Below are positions 44,251 to 53,860 of a stretch of DNA of 64,000 bases, piece by piece. Position numbers and translations under genes: made by a program. Numbering within the stretch: position 1 is the first letter of the stretch; every line of letters starts with the position of its first letter. Source of the DNA: an uncultured Acidobacteriia bacterium (GTDB taxonomy: Bacteria; Acidobacteriota; Terriglobia; Bryobacterales; Bryobacteraceae); assembly GCA_903828455.1 (NCBI GenBank), contig CAIKMJ010000046.1:62001-126000 (forward strand), written 5' to 3'. The notes below the pieces were generated by a model, which was given only the letters and a program-made list of their open reading frames with translations, was not told where the DNA came from and did not search any database.

Positions 44251-45822
44251 CTACTTCTTGCCGAGGTGCAGCGTACCGAGCGCCCCGGACGCCGTGTCCC
44301 GCACTCCGAAATGCAGTTGCCAGCCAGCCAGCGCCTGCAGCCGCAGCGGCACAGTAATGCCGGCCACCCGCGCCTTCTCCCAGTCTTCGCGCTTCAGCCG
44401 GATGGTGATCGGCTGCGGCGCCATCGCGCGGGCATCCACCGGACCGGCCACGAACATCGCCTCCAGATCGCCCGACCACACGCCGTCCTTCTCCTCAACC
44501 GTGACGGTATTCAGGTCGATGTTGAGCGCGGCGTCGAAGGTCAGCATGCTGCTGCTCACGCCCGGCGCATTGTCCACCGGAGTCAGCTTCACGGTCAGCG
44601 CGATCGAGTTATACGGAATCGTGCCCGAAATCGCTTCCTTCAGCGTCGGCAGCGAGGGGTCGGGAAACGCCCCGTAGCTGTGGCGGTATTCGATCGTCAC
44701 GCCGGGCCGCTTCAGCTCCACCTTCAGCGTGTGGTACTTGCTGTCCAGCTCATCGGAGGGCAGCGTGAAGCCCAGCGTGTAGTTCACCTTCGAATCGGAA
44801 ATGGCATCGGTGATCGCGCCCGCAATATCGTTGGTGTTCCAGTACGCCTTGCCGCCCGTCGCGGTGGCCATGGCGACCGACGTATCCACGTTGCGCGGCG
44901 GCATCGGTATGGCATTCGAACCCTTGGTCATGGGCTGCGTGCGCAGTCCGCCCGGGTCCACCGGATACACGGCGATCCCCGCGTCGTTCAGCGCCCGCGT
45001 CGCCCGCTGGACTTCATCCGAATAGAGCATCCCCGTCATCGCGCCCGAACCGGACGACGTATCGAAGCCCGTCGAAATCGGGAACGCATTCGAGATCCAC
45101 ACCAGGTTCTTACGTCCCGGCACGCCGGTCAGGCGCTTGGCAATCGCTTCCATCGCCGACGCTGTCTGCGCCACCCGAATCTGCATCTGATAATCGGCGA
45201 ACTTGTCGTCAGCCCCGCTGGTGAAGGAGTTCAGCGACGTGACGTCGTCGGAAGCCGTACCCATCCCGAGGTCGGAGGGGCCACCCATCGGGCTTTGCTG
45301 CGTACCCAGCTTGTTGAGCGCATCGAGCAGGCTCCTGGTGTCGGTGGTGAAATCGTGAATCACCCGCAGTTCGGTGCCCAGCGAGAGCAGCGCCACGCGC
45401 GAGTCCGGATCGATGCCCTTGATCGCCTTCAGAACCTGCGTCCTTGACGAAGCCCGGTCCTGAAACGGCGTATTCAGCGCGTCCACCAGGATGATCGTCA
45501 CGGCCTTCGGCGTGGTCTCCTCCAGACGGTTGGTGAAAACGCCGACGGGCAGCTGCGTCGCCGCTTGCTGAGTCCGTGTGGTGGTGGTCGCGATATCCAG
45601 CGAGAACGAAGAGAGCGGCCGCACCTTGCCGTTATCCTTCACCACAAAGTCTTCCTTCTTCAGATCGGTGACGGGCTGGCCCTTCTTGTCGCGCGCCACC
45701 ACGTTGACCTGCACGAGCCGCACGCTGGTCCGCAGTGTGGCCGTGGGCGGCTCCGGCGCCGTCTGCGCTCCGGCAGTGAAGGCAATCAGCACAAGGATCG
45801 CAACGCGCTTTCGTATCGACAT
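44251..45822 (-). CDS. Secreted VWFA-related Acidobacterial protein (TIGR03436), long form
   Basis: 523 residues from ATG 45822; an upstream ATG at 45846 lies before the -10 box and is not chosen. Signal peptide to about residue 19 (VLIAFTAGAQ), then RLVQVNVVARDKKGQPVTDL and DFVVKDNGK, the beta domain that opens VWFA-related proteins. The VWA part has IILVDALNTPF where DxSxS is expected, so the metal site is degenerate, as in many members. A C-terminal beta domain (VEEKDGVWSGDLEAMFV) follows. Probably a cell-surface or periplasmic protein-binding protein. It converges on the amidase gene with 8 bp between stops. Confidence 0.88.
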   Translation of the reverse strand: MSIRKRVAILVLIAFTAGAQTAPEPPTATLRTSVRLVQVNVVARDKKGQPVTDLKKEDFVVKDNGKVRPLSSFSLDIATTTTRTQQAATQLPVGVFTNRLEETTPKAVTIILVDALNTPFQDRASSRTQVLKAIKGIDPDSRVALLSLGTELRVIHDFTTDTRSLLDALNKLGTQQSPMGGPSDLGMGTASDDVTSLNSFTSGADDKFADYQMQIRVAQTASAMEAIAKRLTGVPGRKNLVWISNAFPISTGFDTSSGSGAMTGMLYSDEVQRATRALNDAGIAVYPVDPGGLRTQPMTKGSNAIPMPPRNVDTSVAMATATGGKAYWNTNDIAGAITDAISDSKVNYTLGFTLPSDELDSKYHTLKVELKRPGVTIEYRHSYGAFPDPSLPTLKEAISGTIPYNSIALTVKLTPVDNAPGVSSSMLTFDAALNIDLNTVTVEEKDGVWSGDLEAMFVAGPVDARAMAPQPITIRLKREDWEKARVAGITVPLRLQALAGWQLHFGVRDTASGALGTLHLGKK

Positions 45823-45834
45823 GGAATTGCCCCG

Positions 45835-45840
45835 ATTATA
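45835..45840 (-). promoter_or_regulatory. Consensus -10 box TATAAT for the VWFA-related gene
   Basis: TATAAT on the minus strand, 12 bases before ATG 45822; the leader would be about 6 nt, too short for a Shine-Dalgarno. Confidence 0.55.
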
Positions 45841-45993
45841 GGTCATCTTCGGTCACCTCACTCCGAACTTTATTTGCCTTCCGCCATCAACAACATAGCC
45901 GCGCCGCGCGATCGCATCGCCCTTTCGCCGTGCTACTTCTGTGTGCGAAAGGAGGACACACACCAGCGGCAGAAATGCCGGGCTTTTCATATC

Positions 45994-46046
45994 CGGCTCA
46001 CCGGTACGGTTCCCATGAACGAGTGACGTTCCGTACCGGTGAGCCG
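45994..46046. repeat. Perfect 16-bp inverted repeat with 21-nt spacer
   Basis: CGGCTCACCGGTACGG (45994-46009) and its exact complement CCGTACCGGTGAGCCG (46031-46046). It lies between the VWFA promoter and the ppdK terminator, in a gap of about 300 bp with no gene. No T tract adjoins it. Confidence 0.85.
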
Positions 46047-46064
46047 TTCCTGCTTAAAATGCGT

Positions 46065-46095
46065 AAAAAAGGGGCGGCACCGTTGGCACCGCCCC
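46065..46095 (-). terminator. Intrinsic terminator of the recO-glyQ-glyS-ppdK operon
   Basis: Minus strand: GGGGCGGTGCC, loop AAC, GGTGCCGCCCC (two G-T pairs, 46095-46071) followed by TTTTTT (46070-46065). It begins 27 bp after the ppdK stop. Confidence 0.93.
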
Positions 46096-46121
46096 TCCGT
46101 ATTTCTACTGATCAGCCGCCG

Positions 46122-48857
46122 TTACGCCGTCTTTGAGGACTTCGTCTTGCCTTCGGCCTCGATCGCGCCCTGCGCCGCGGCCAGCCGTGCAATCGGCACA
46201 CGGTACGGCGAGCAGGAAACGTAATCCATGCCGATTTTGTGGCAGAACTGTACCGAACTCGGCTCACCGCCGTGCTCGCCGCAGATGCCCACTTCGAGCT
46301 CCCTGCGTGTTCCGCGGCCTGCCTTCACGGCCATCTCGATCAGCTTGCCGACGCCTTCCTGATCCAGCACGGCGAACGGATCGGCCTTGAAGATCTTCTC
46401 GCGCTCGTAGTCGCCCTGGAACTTCGTATAGTCGTCGCGCGAAAGTCCCATCGTGGTCTGCGTCAGGTCGTTGGTGCCGAATGAGAAGAATTCCGCCGCG
46501 GTGGCCACGCGGTCCGCCGTCAGCGCCGCGCGCGGAATCTCGATCATCGTCCCGACCATGTAGTGAACCGTCGTTCCGGCCTTCGCAAAAACTTCGTCGG
46601 CCACCCGGTTAACGATCTTCTTCTGATTTTCCAGCTCTTCGACGCTGCCAATCAGCGGGATCATCACTTCCGGAATCACCTTCACGCCCTTCTTCGCCAC
46701 CTGCACGGCGGCTTCGAAAATGGCGCGGGCCTGCATCTCGGTGATCTCCGGATAGCTGATGCCCAGGCGGCAGCCGCGGTGACCCAGCATCGGGTTGAAC
46801 TCGTGCAGTTCTTCCACCCGCTGCAGCAGTTCGGGAAGAGCCTTCTTCAGATCCTTCACCGCGATCTTGTAGTCTTCCGACATCCGCTTCTTCGTTTTCA
46901 GATCGGCGTGCGGAAGAATCGCAAGATCCACCAGCAGATGTTCCCGCTTGGGCAGGAACTCGTGCAGCGGCGGATCGAGCGTGCGAATCACAACCGGGAA
47001 GCCGTCCATGGCTTTGAACAACCCGGCGAAATCGGAGCGCTGCATCGAGAGCAGCTTGCCGAGCGCCTTGCGGCGGGTCTTTTCGTCGCGCGCCAGGATC
47101 ATCTCCTGCACGTGCGGCAGGCGGTCCTCGGCGAAGAACATATGTTCGGTGCGGCAGAGGCCGATGCCTTCGGCGCCGAACTGCCGGGCAACCTTGGCGT
47201 CGCGCGGAATGTCGGCATTGGCGCGCACGCCGAACTTGCCGCGGAACTCATCGGTCCAGCTCATGAACTTGCCGATGAAGTCGTGCTTCAGATTCGGCTC
47301 GATGGATTTGGCATGGCCCAGATAAACGTCGCCGGTGGTGCCGTCGAGCGAGATGAAGTCGCCTTGTTTAATGACGACCGGCTTGCCGCCGACGGGGATG
47401 GTCATCACCTTCTTCGCTTCGTCGATGCGAATGGCGCCGGCGCCGACGACGCAGGGGCGTCCCATGCCGCGCGCCACAACGGCCGCGTGGCTGGACTTGC
47501 CGCCGATGGCGGTGAGGATGCCCCTGGCGACATCCATCCCGTGGATGTCATCGGGAGTGGTTTCCTTGCGGACCAGCAGCACCGGACCGCCGGGAGCCAT
47601 TTCGATGGCGTCTTCCGCGGTGAAGGCGACGCGTCCCACGGCCGCGCCGGGCGAGGCTGAAATGCCGCGCGTCAGCAGTACCAGTTCTTTGAGAGTTTTG
47701 GGGTCGAACACCGGATGCAGCAGCTGATCGAGTTGCCCCGGCGCCACGCGCATGACCGCTTCCTTCTTCGTGATCATGCCTTCTTCCACCATGTCGACGG
47801 CAATCTTCACCGCCGCCGGACCCGTCCGCTTGCCGTTGCGGGTCTGCAGCATGTAGAGATTGCTTTCCTGAATGGTGAACTCGAAGTCCTGCATGTCCTT
47901 GTAGTGCTTCTCAAGGTTGGTCGTGATCTCCTTGAGCTGGGCGTAGGCCTGCGGCGAAACTTTTTCCAGTTCGGCGATCGGCAGCGGCGTTCGGATGCCG
48001 GCCACCACGTCTTCGCCCTGCGCGTTCATCAGGAACTCGCCGTAGAAGACCTTCTCGCCGGTGCCGGGGTCGCGCGTGAAGCCGACGCCGGTGCCGCTGG
48101 TGTCGCCCATGTTGCCGAACACCATGGCCTGCACGTTGGCCGCGGTCCCGATGTCGTCGGGGATCTTTTCCATCTTGCGGTAGTAGGCGGCCTTCGGGTT
48201 CCACCAGCTGCGGAACACGGCATCGCGGGCCATGGTCAGCTGTTCGAGAGGATCTTCGGGGAAGGGCTTGCCCTTTTCCCTGAGAACGAGCTTCTTGTAC
48301 TCTTCGATGATGACTTTGAGGTCGTCGGCGCTGAGGTCGGTATCGACCTTCGCCTTCACCTTGTGCTTGCGCGCGTCGAAGATATGGTCGAACTTCGCCA
48401 TGTCGATGTCGAGCGCCACTTCGCCGAACATCTGGATGAAGCGCCGGTAACAGTCGTAGGCGAAGCGCTCATTGCCGGTTTTGGCGGCGAGGCCCGCGGT
48501 GGTGGCGTCGTTCAGCCCGAGGTTCAGGATGGTGTTCATCATGCCGGGCATGGAGAACTTCGCGCCCGAGCGCACGCTGAGCAGCAGCGGATTCACGGGG
48601 TCGCCGAGCTTCAGGCCGATCTGCTTCTGCAGCTTCGTGGTGGCCTTGTCGATCTCCGCCTGAATTTCGGCCGGAATCTGACCGTTGTTATTGAAGTAGA
48701 TGTTGCAGACATCCGTGGCGATGGTGAAGCCCGGAGGCACGGGCAGGCCGGCACGGGACATTTCCGCCAGGCCGGAACCCTTGCCGCCCAGCGTATCCTT
48801 CATGCTGCCGTTGCCGTCGGCGGTGCCGCCACCGAACGAGTAAACGTACTTTTTCAT
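46122..48857 (-). CDS. ppdK: Pyruvate, phosphate dikinase
   Basis: 911 residues, full length. It interconverts pyruvate plus ATP plus phosphate with PEP plus AMP plus PPi. N-terminal nucleotide-binding domain (KYVYSFGGGTADGNGSMKDT, LGGKGSGLAEMSRAGLPVPP), central swivelling domain with catalytic His in GGKSSHAAVVARGMGRPCVV, and PEP-binding barrel (GIGLCRTEHMFF, GTNDLTQTT, CGEHGG). The residue two before the catalytic His, usually the regulated Thr, is Ser. Its ATG overlaps the glyS stop. Last gene of the operon, closed by the terminator at 46065-46095. Confidence 0.98.
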   Translation of the reverse strand: MKKYVYSFGGGTADGNGSMKDTLGGKGSGLAEMSRAGLPVPPGFTIATDVCNIYFNNNGQIPAEIQAEIDKATTKLQKQIGLKLGDPVNPLLLSVRSGAKFSMPGMMNTILNLGLNDATTAGLAAKTGNERFAYDCYRRFIQMFGEVALDIDMAKFDHIFDARKHKVKAKVDTDLSADDLKVIIEEYKKLVLREKGKPFPEDPLEQLTMARDAVFRSWWNPKAAYYRKMEKIPDDIGTAANVQAMVFGNMGDTSGTGVGFTRDPGTGEKVFYGEFLMNAQGEDVVAGIRTPLPIAELEKVSPQAYAQLKEITTNLEKHYKDMQDFEFTIQESNLYMLQTRNGKRTGPAAVKIAVDMVEEGMITKKEAVMRVAPGQLDQLLHPVFDPKTLKELVLLTRGISASPGAAVGRVAFTAEDAIEMAPGGPVLLVRKETTPDDIHGMDVARGILTAIGGKSSHAAVVARGMGRPCVVGAGAIRIDEAKKVMTIPVGGKPVVIKQGDFISLDGTTGDVYLGHAKSIEPNLKHDFIGKFMSWTDEFRGKFGVRANADIPRDAKVARQFGAEGIGLCRTEHMFFAEDRLPHVQEMILARDEKTRRKALGKLLSMQRSDFAGLFKAMDGFPVVIRTLDPPLHEFLPKREHLLVDLAILPHADLKTKKRMSEDYKIAVKDLKKALPELLQRVEELHEFNPMLGHRGCRLGISYPEITEMQARAIFEAAVQVAKKGVKVIPEVMIPLIGSVEELENQKKIVNRVADEVFAKAGTTVHYMVGTMIEIPRAALTADRVATAAEFFSFGTNDLTQTTMGLSRDDYTKFQGDYEREKIFKADPFAVLDQEGVGKLIEMAVKAGRGTRRELEVGICGEHGGEPSSVQFCHKIGMDYVSCSPYRVPIARLAAAQGAIEAEGKTKSSKTA

Positions 48858-50911
48858 TTCGTCTCCTGGGAGTTAGTTACGATTTCGGAAAAATCGGCGA
48901 TGGTCGAAAACTCGGCGAGCATCGTATGCAGCAGCGTGAGCCGGTTTTGCCGGACCGCGGGGTCCTGCGCGTTGACCAGAGTGCGGTCGAAGAAAGTATC
49001 CACTTTGGGGCGCAGCGTGGCAATGCGTTCGAGCCGGCTGCGATAGTCGGTCATTTCGCGGCAGGCTGCGCGCGTGGCGTCGAAGGCCTGGTAGAGTTCG
49101 GCCTCCGGGCCCGGTTCGAGCAGCTTCACGTTCAGCGAATCGCCGAGACCGGCAAAGTTCGCCTGGCGCAGGATGTTGCGAATGCGCTTGAAGCTGGCCG
49201 CCAGCGGTTCGAAGTCAGCAGTGGGCCGCACGGCGCGCAACGCTTCGAGACGGTCTTCCACGTCGACAAGGTCGTCCCAGCCCGATGCCAGCACGGCCGA
49301 GATCTCGTCGTAGGCGAAGTTGCGGATTTCGCGGAAATAGTGGCGCACGCGGTCGGCGAAGAACTCTTCCAGCTGGCGGTTGCCTTCGAGCAGCGTGAAC
49401 ACCGGCAGGCGCAGACGGCCTTCCACAACGATGCGCACGATGCCCTGGGCCGCGCGGCGCAGAGCAAACGGGTCCTTCGAGCCGGAGGGAATCAGGCCCA
49501 CCTGAAAGCAGCCGCGCAGCGTGTCGAGCTTGTCGGCGAGCGAAACGATCTGCCCCGGAAGCGAGCGCGGAATCGGCGCTTCCATGCTGACCGGCTTGTA
49601 GTGATCGTAGATCGCGATCGCCACATCGTCGGGTTCGCCCTGCACGTGAGCGTAGAGGCCGCCCACCACGCCCTGCAGCTCAGTGAACTCCTTGACGAGT
49701 TCCGTTGTGAGATCGGCCTTGCAGAGATGCGAGGCGCGAACGGTGCGGAACTCAATACTGGCGGGCTCGAAAACGTAGCGCACCTTGGCCTGTTTGAGTT
49801 CCTCTTCGCCCCAGGGCTTGCCGCCCGAAGCGACGTAGAGAAGCAGGTGCAGCGCGAGTTCATCCATGCGCTGCGTCTTTTCCAGATAGCTGCCGAGCTT
49901 CGCCTGGAACGTAACGCTGCCCAGATCGGCCACGCGCTGTTCGAGCGTCTTTTTCTGATCGGCGTCCCAGAAGAAGCGCGCGTCGTTGAAGCGGGCGCGC
50001 AGCACGCGTTCGTTGCCGTGGCGGATGAGGCCGTCGGGATCGCCATCGGTGTTGGTGACGGCCACGAACTGCGGCGCCAGTTCACCGTCGGCGCCGTCCA
50101 CCGAGAAGTACTTCTGGTGGTAGCGCATCACGGTGGACAGCACTTCCTTCGGCAGATCGAGGTAGCTTTCGTCGAAGGAGCCGGTGATCGGCGTAGGCCA
50201 TTCGGTGAGGTTGACGAGGGTGTTGAGCAGCGCTTCGTCGGGCCTGAACTTGGTCGTCACGGCGCAGATGCGCTCGCGGCGCTCGGCTGCCGAGAGGATC
50301 ACGTAATTCCGGCGCAGCGCCGCTTCGTAGTCCTCGTAAGTAACCGGGAAGCGCGCGGCGCCCAGCTTGCGGTGGCCGCTCGATTCATTGCCCGAAGAGA
50401 TACCGGCGATTTCCAGCGGAATCACGACGTCATCGAGCAGCGCCACGATCCAGCGGATGGGCCGGATGAAGCGCACGCCGCCCTTGCCCGTCCAGTACAT
50501 GGTCTTCGGGAAGGGCGTCCTGAGAACCAGGGCCGGCAGCGCGTCGGCGAGAATGGCCAGCGCCGTTTGCCCTTTGATCTGCCGCACGCAGGTGTACTTT
50601 TCGACCTTGCCGTCGGAAAGCAAACCGAGAGCTTCGGGCTCGACGCCCTGTTTCTTCGCAAAGCCCGCCACGGCCGCGGGGGGCGCACCTTTTGCAGGTC
50701 CCCACACACGCTCTTCGGTATCCTGCTGGCGCGGGGCGATGCCTTCGGCGCGCACCACAAGGCGGCGCGGCGTGGCGTCGGTGCGAATCTTTTCGCCGCC
50801 CAGCTGGTGTTGTTTGAACAGCTCGCCGACCGCCGCGCCCAGGTATTCGAGCGCGCCATTGAGCATGGAATCGGGAATTTCTTCGGCGCCGATTTCGAGA
50901 AGGAGGTTCAC
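48854..50911 (-). CDS. glyS: Glycine--tRNA ligase beta subunit
   Basis: 685 residues, the normal size of the beta chain of the bacterial alpha2beta2 enzyme. N-terminus [20 protein letters not shown] is diagnostic; further marks are [20 protein letters not shown] and the HD-like part ([28 protein letters not shown]). The C-terminal anticodon-binding helical domain is complete. It overlaps glyQ (4 bp) and ppdK (4 bp), so subunits are made in a coupled fashion. Confidence 0.97.
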   Translation of the reverse strand: MNLLLEIGAEEIPDSMLNGALEYLGAAVGELFKQHQLGGEKIRTDATPRRLVVRAEGIAPRQQDTEERVWGPAKGAPPAAVAGFAKKQGVEPEALGLLSDGKVEKYTCVRQIKGQTALAILADALPALVLRTPFPKTMYWTGKGGVRFIRPIRWIVALLDDVVIPLEIAGISSGNESSGHRKLGAARFPVTYEDYEAALRRNYVILSAAERRERICAVTTKFRPDEALLNTLVNLTEWPTPITGSFDESYLDLPKEVLSTVMRYHQKYFSVDGADGELAPQFVAVTNTDGDPDGLIRHGNERVLRARFNDARFFWDADQKKTLEQRVADLGSVTFQAKLGSYLEKTQRMDELALHLLLYVASGGKPWGEEELKQAKVRYVFEPASIEFRTVRASHLCKADLTTELVKEFTELQGVVGGLYAHVQGEPDDVAIAIYDHYKPVSMEAPIPRSLPGQIVSLADKLDTLRGCFQVGLIPSGSKDPFALRRAAQGIVRIVVEGRLRLPVFTLLEGNRQLEEFFADRVRHYFREIRNFAYDEISAVLASGWDDLVDVEDRLEALRAVRPTADFEPLAASFKRIRNILRQANFAGLGDSLNVKLLEPGPEAELYQAFDATRAACREMTDYRSRLERIATLRPKVDTFFDRTLVNAQDPAVRQNRLTLLHTMLAEFSTIADFSEIVTNSQETK

Positions 50912-51837
50912 GCGGCCTCCTTCACTGCGACTTCGAGCGCCTGCTGTGCAACCCAGGCCTCGGCAACCGCAACGGCATTGGTCCGCACGCGGCCGATGAC
51001 GCCGACGCGTTCGGTGACGCTGATGGCGCCGCGCGCATCGAGCGTATTAAAGAGATGACTGCACTTCAGCACGTGATCGTAGGCGGCTAGCAGGGGGAAG
51101 CGGCGCTGCGCGTCCACGCCTTCGTCGCCGGCCGCGGCATAGAGCCCGAGCAGCCGCTGCGCTTCTGCTTCGTGAATTTCAAACAGCTTCCAGAGTGTGG
51201 GCACGTCGGCAACTTCGAAGTTGTAGACAGAATACTGCAACTCGTCGGCATAGCGGACGTCGCGGTACTTCACGCCCTGGGTCCATTCGATGTCGTATAC
51301 GCTGTCAACACCCTGCAGAAAGGCGGTTAAGCGTTCGAGCCCGTAGGTGATTTCGGCGGGAACCAGTTCCAGATCGATGCCGCCGCACTGTTGAAAGTAC
51401 GTGAACTGAGTGATCTCCAGTCCATCGAGCATCACCTGCCAGCCGACGCCCCAGGCGCCGAGCGTGGGCGATTCCCAGTTGTCTTCCTCCAGCTTGAGGT
51501 CGTGCTTGCGCAGGTCGATGCCGATGGCTTCGAGCGAACCCATGTACTGCTCGATGACGTCGGCCGGAGTGGGCTTCAGGATCACCTGAAGCTGCATGTG
51601 TTTGTAGAGGCGGTTCGGATTGTCGCCGTAGCGGCCATCAGCGGGCCGGCGGCTGGGTTGCACATAGGCAGTGCGATAGGGCTTTGGACCAAGAACGCGA
51701 AGAAAGGTTTCCGGGCACATCGTGCCGGCGCCGACTTCGGTATCGAACGGCTCCTGAATGATGGCGCCGCGATCGCTCCAGTACTGCTTGAGTCTGAAGA
51801 CGATCTCCTGAAACGTTGGGGCGGTCGGTTGAGGCAT
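50908..51837 (-). CDS. glyQ: Glycine--tRNA ligase alpha subunit
   Basis: 309 residues. Catalytic class II core: [40 protein letters not shown] (motif with the ATP-binding region), [20 protein letters not shown] and [20 protein letters not shown]. With the beta chain it charges tRNA-Gly. The start is 6 bp after the recO stop and the stop overlaps glyS. The C-terminal 20 residues are Ala-rich and variable. Confidence 0.97.
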   Translation of the reverse strand: MPQPTAPTFQEIVFRLKQYWSDRGAIIQEPFDTEVGAGTMCPETFLRVLGPKPYRTAYVQPSRRPADGRYGDNPNRLYKHMQLQVILKPTPADVIEQYMGSLEAIGIDLRKHDLKLEEDNWESPTLGAWGVGWQVMLDGLEITQFTYFQQCGGIDLELVPAEITYGLERLTAFLQGVDSVYDIEWTQGVKYRDVRYADELQYSVYNFEVADVPTLWKLFEIHEAEAQRLLGLYAAAGDEGVDAQRRFPLLAAYDHVLKCSHLFNTLDARGAISVTERVGVIGRVRTNAVAVAEAWVAQQALEVAVKEAA

Positions 51838-51843
51838 GTTGAT

Positions 51844-52617
51844 TTAGGCGGCTTCGAGAACGGGTACGGTGATGAGTCGGCGTTCGATGTGGGCTTCCAT
51901 CTGCTGGGCGAGGAAGCGGCGGAGGTCGGCCGCGGTGGCCTGCGTCCAGACGCGGTCGCACATCTTCGCCACGGGAGTGCGGAGGATTTCGTCGGCGATG
52001 AGGCGGGAGTCGGCGGTGAGCTCCCAGGCACCGCGGAGGTCGAGCGCGCGGCGGCAGCCGTCGCAATAAAGACCGGCCCGACCGCGCACGAAGAAGACGC
52101 GTGGCGGCGCTTCGCCGTCGACCGGGGCAAGCGATTCGGCGCAGCCGAGGCAGACATCGAGTTCGGGCATCATGCCGGCGAGCCGGACGGCCCAGAGACT
52201 AAAGTAAGTGACGGCGCGCCAGATGTTGGCAGACCCGGCCCGCAAATGTTCCAGCGTAGCGGCCATCAAACGGAAGTATTTATCCGAGGGTTCGCCGGCC
52301 GGGAGAAGCTGTTCGGAGACTTCGGCCATGAAATCGAGCGCGCAGGAGGAGTAGTAGTTGCCGGCGAGGGCGAACTGCGAGCCAATCAGCTCACAGGAGT
52401 CGATGTTGACCAGATCGCGGTTTTCCCGCTGAAAGTAAGACATCCTGACCTGCGAAAGACGTTCCAGACCCGAGCCGAATCCACTCTTCGGCCGCCGCGC
52501 ACGCCGCGCCACGCCGCGCAGTTTTCCCGCGTCGCGCGCAAGGAAACTGACGATCAGATCGCCTTCCCTGAATGGCCAGGTTTGCAAAACGAAGGCTTCG
52601 CTCACATGAGCGGGCAT
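51844..52617 (-). CDS. recO: DNA repair protein RecO
   Basis: 257 residues. N-terminal OB fold (SEAFVLQTWPFREGDLIVSF, followed by RDAGKLRGVARRARRPKS), a helical middle domain and a zinc site formed by CLGC and, further on, YCDGC. RecO anneals ssDNA and loads RecA with RecR. It is the first gene of recO-glyQ-glyS-ppdK; recO beside glyQS is a known arrangement in several phyla. No ribosome-binding site is obvious before its ATG. Confidence 0.93.
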   Translation of the reverse strand: MPAHVSEAFVLQTWPFREGDLIVSFLARDAGKLRGVARRARRPKSGFGSGLERLSQVRMSYFQRENRDLVNIDSCELIGSQFALAGNYYSSCALDFMAEVSEQLLPAGEPSDKYFRLMAATLEHLRAGSANIWRAVTYFSLWAVRLAGMMPELDVCLGCAESLAPVDGEAPPRVFFVRGRAGLYCDGCRRALDLRGAWELTADSRLIADEILRTPVAKMCDRVWTQATAADLRRFLAQQMEAHIERRLITVPVLEAA

Positions 52618-52862
52618 AATCAGACAGACGGGACGGCCGGAAATAACCAGAGTATCACGGGCGCCGGGCCTGAGTTGGCCGCGGAACCCTGCTTTTTGAG
52701 GGATAAGGCCCGCATTTCCACTGTGTTTACCTTTGAGAACAAGCCGAATGACGTCCGCTTATGCTAAACCGGAAGAAGAAGGAGAATCGAGAAGCCGAAT
52801 CTGACTTCCGGCGAATGCGGGTACCGGGCGCTAACTTTGGTTAGGGTTAACCGAAATCCTGT

Positions 52863-52890
52863 TTGCGGTGGTTAGAATCGCGCTTATACT
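52863..52890 (+). promoter_or_regulatory. Sigma-70 type promoter of the prepilin peptidase gene
   Basis: TTGCGG (52863-52868), 16-bp spacer, TATACT (52885-52890), 13 bases before ATG 52904. This is the clearest -35/-10 pair in the window. The 286-bp gap upstream also holds GGTTAGGGTTAACC (about 52842), a small inverted repeat that could be an operator. Confidence 0.65.
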
Positions 52891-52903
52891 CAAACTGTAA
52901 CTT

Positions 52904-53461
52904 ATGCTCAGTCAGCCTTTACTCCCGGTGGTCGGCCAGATCTTACTGGGAATTCTGGTAGCAGTGGCGGCGGCGTACGACATTCGCTTTCGCCGTATTC
53001 CCAACTGGCTTGTCCTGGCGGGCATAGTTGCGGGCATTGCCTGGAACTCTTATTCGGCAGGCAGTGCCGGACTCGGTCGCGGTGCGGCCGGGCTCGGGCT
53101 GGGTTTCATATTATATTTTCCTCTCTGGCTGGTGCGGGCGCGCGGCGCGGGCGACGTAAAGTTGCTGGCGGCGGTTGGCGCAATCACGGGACCAGGGAAT
53201 TGCTTCTGGATTTTCCTTCTTACCGCTATTTTAGGGGGCGTGATTGCCCTTGTTTTATTGATGTTCCGGGGTCGCGTACGCAAAACGTTTTTCAACGTGG
53301 CGTGGATTATGCGCGATCTTATGCACTTCAGAGCTCCTTATCAGAGCAGCGGCGAGCTGGACGTAACAACAACCAAGGGCATGCGATTGCCCCACGCAGC
53401 CATGATCGCGGTAGGCGCTGTTGCCTTCATGTACATGGTCCGCACCGGTTACCGGATCTGA
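52904..53461 (+). CDS. cpaA: A24 prepilin peptidase, CpaA/TadV type
   Basis: 185 residues with about six membrane helices. The two aspartates of the A24 aspartic protease site are seen in AAAYDIRFRRIPNW and ARGAGDVKLLAAVGA. The short form without the N-methylation domain is that of Flp-pilin peptidases. It should cleave the two Flp prepilins at 63370 and 63715. It faces the tad operon from the other end, so expression can be separate. The DUF5658 gene starts one base after its stop. Confidence 0.92.
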   Translation: MLSQPLLPVVGQILLGILVAVAAAYDIRFRRIPNWLVLAGIVAGIAWNSYSAGSAGLGRGAAGLGLGFILYFPLWLVRARGAGDVKLLAAVGAITGPGNCFWIFLLTAILGGVIALVLLMFRGRVRKTFFNVAWIMRDLMHFRAPYQSSGELDVTTTKGMRLPHAAMIAVGAVAFMYMVRTGYRI

Positions 53462-53462
53462 C

Positions 53463-53765
53463 TTGCTCACTATTCAGGTATTTGTCTACTTACAGGTTCT
53501 TGATTATCTGACCACTCTTGTGGGATTCCGGGTCGGCGCCAGCGAGGCCAGCCCGTTTATCGCCAAGATGATCCACCTGACTACGCCGGCTATCGGCGTG
53601 GCGATCTCCAAGTTCGCGGGCATCGGGATCGGCGCGGTCTGCGTCGCAACCAAACGCGGCAAACTGGTGAACTGGATCAACTACTGGTACGCGGGACTGG
53701 TGGTGTGGAACCTGAGCATCATCCTGATCGCGCTCGAGAAGTACATCGCCCGGCTCGGCCACTAA
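53463..53765 (+). CDS. DUF5658-like small membrane protein
   Basis: 100 residues from TTG 53463, placed one base after the cpaA stop; a longer frame would overlap cpaA. Three hydrophobic segments: IQVFVYLQVLDYLTTLVGF, a central one (VAISKFAGIGIGAVCVATK) and YAGLVVWNLSIILIALEK. The LDYLTTxxGF...EASPF pattern is typical of DUF5658. The function is unknown. Tight linkage to cpaA suggests co-expression. Confidence 0.75.
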   Translation: MLTIQVFVYLQVLDYLTTLVGFRVGASEASPFIAKMIHLTTPAIGVAISKFAGIGIGAVCVATKRGKLVNWINYWYAGLVVWNLSIILIALEKYIARLGH

Positions 53766-53860
53766 CCCGGCGGGGCGACTAACGAAGCCGCGGGCGGAGC
53801 GCCGCACCGCTGGTGTTTCCGCGTCCGCCGGCCGGCTGGCCGCACGCACTCCACGCCGCT

